Source: Sphingobacteriia bacterium
GTDB lineage: Bacteria; Bacteroidota; Bacteroidia; Chitinophagales; Chitinophagaceae
NCBI GenBank assembly: GCA_004293505.1
Contig: RDYY01000165.1
Span: 1 to 8,224, forward strand
Direction: 5' to 3'
Length of the DNA: 8,224 bases
Each line of letters opens with the position of its first letter. Position 1 is the first letter of the stretch. The position numbers and the translations under genes are program-made. Shown here in pieces: positions 7,985-8,224 of this stretch. The notes under the pieces are model-generated. The model ran no database searches and was not told the DNA's origin. It worked only from the letters and a program-made list of their open reading frames with translations.

Positions 7985-8016
7985 AAAATCCCGGTCACTT
8001 TCGCCACCGGGATTTT
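7985..8016 (-). terminator. Rho-independent terminator of the HmuY-like gene
   Basis: A perfect 11-base stem (AAAATCCCGGT at 7985-7995 pairing with ACCGGGATTTT at 8006-8016) encloses a 10-base loop. Read on the minus strand, the stem ends in TTTT followed by GTGTTTTC. It lies about 60 bases past the HmuY-like stop and 47 bases before the next start. The plus-strand reading also ends in TTTTT, so it could stop transcription both ways. Confidence 0.75.
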
Positions 8017-8039
8017 TAAAACCTTTTAGGAACCATTAG

Positions 8040-8059
8040 GCCTGGTAAAATGGCCAGGC
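8040..8059 (-). other. Short hairpin just downstream of the HmuY-like stop
   Basis: GCCTGG (8040-8045) pairs with CCAGGC (8054-8059) across an 8-base loop. There is no T-run after it on the minus strand, so alone it would not be a good intrinsic terminator. It may protect the 3' end of the mRNA or assist the stronger hairpin that follows. The rest of the 7938-8074 spacer shows nothing else clear. Confidence 0.4.
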
Positions 8060-8074
8060 TGGATAAACACTTAT

Positions 8075-8224
8075 CTATTCAAAGTTCTTGCTGCCATTGG
8101 ATTGGTAAGCATAGCGGAAAGTGTAATAGCGTTGCTCACTCAATTTGATGGCATCGGTTGCACTGACCGGAGGTGTTACCCCACCCCGGTAATAATTCAA
8201 GATTTCCAATTTGGCAAATTTGCC
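8075..8224 (-). CDS. C-terminal fragment, probable HmuY-family protein
   Basis: The last 49 codons of a minus-strand gene enter from the right edge and stop at TAG (8077-8075). The protein reads GKFAKLEILNYYRGG, then a short Pro/Thr/Ser stretch, then ERYYTFRY-type sequence (here EQRYYTFRYAYQSNGSKNFE) to the end. A 'GKYAKLEILNYY ... YYTFRYxYQxNG' ending is what I recall from Bacteroidota proteins of the HmuY family. Some of these are secreted or surface haem-binding lipoproteins that pass haem to a TonB-dependent receptor. The assignment rests on a short fragment and memory of the family, so it is tentative. The coding frame itself is well supported by the clean stop followed by two hairpins. 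Confidence 0.55.
   Translation of the reverse strand, partial: GKFAKLEILNYYRGGVTPPVSATDAIKLSEQRYYTFRYAYQSNGSKNFE

Noticed and set aside
1..8224. Frequent TTGGCC / GGCCAA words across the window
   Set aside because: They fall in codons such as TTG-GCC (Leu-Ala) and GCC-AAA (Ala-Lys) under the local codon preference, with no regular spacing; I see no reason to treat them as uptake signals without a genome-wide count.
1..8224. CRISPR array, tRNA, rRNA, insertion sequence, prophage or defence cassette
   Set aside because: No regularly spaced repeats, cloverleaf sequence, transposase or integrase motifs, or inverted terminal repeats were found; nearly all bases belong to recognisable housekeeping or envelope genes.

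Overview
The window looks like ordinary chromosomal DNA of a Bacteroidota (Bacteroidetes) bacterium. Three things point there. The start codons have no Shine-Dalgarno sequences. A divergent gene pair is preceded by TAnnTTTG-type -7 boxes. The gene content includes an outer-membrane TPR / beta-propeller / OmpA protein resembling type IX secretion-associated PorE, and the end of a protein resembling HmuY-family haem-binding proteins. Coding density is very high; no gap between genes exceeds about 140 bases.

Layout from left to right. (1) Bases 1-3637, minus strand: a tight three-gene operon read right to left, guaB (IMP dehydrogenase) - lnt (apolipoprotein N-acyltransferase) - an alpha/beta hydrolase cut by the left edge. 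The gaps are 3 and 2 bases. (2) Bases 3638-3697: a 60-base divergent promoter region with two interleaved Bacteroidota-type promoters, both predicted to start transcription at or within a few bases of the start codon. (3) Bases 3698-4814, plus strand: an MFS transporter gene interrupted by a frame change near 4604-4613. Missing protein there suggests a small deletion, so it is called a pseudogene or an assembly error. (4) Bases 4816-5928, minus strand: dprA, whose stop lies one base from the end of the MFS gene. (5) Bases 6024-7937, minus strand: the PorE-like protein. (6) Bases 7938-8074: a spacer with a strong terminator hairpin and a second, weaker hairpin. (7) Bases 8075-8224, minus strand: the last 49 codons of a HmuY-like protein cut by the right edge.

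The genes cover separate jobs: guanine nucleotide synthesis, lipoprotein maturation, DNA uptake or recombination, and envelope or secretion structure. I see no transposase, phage gene, CRISPR array, tRNA, rRNA or defence cassette, and no coherent undescribed system. The most useful second looks are the damaged MFS gene, the interleaved near-leaderless promoters, and the spaced TTCCGC repeats in front of dprA.
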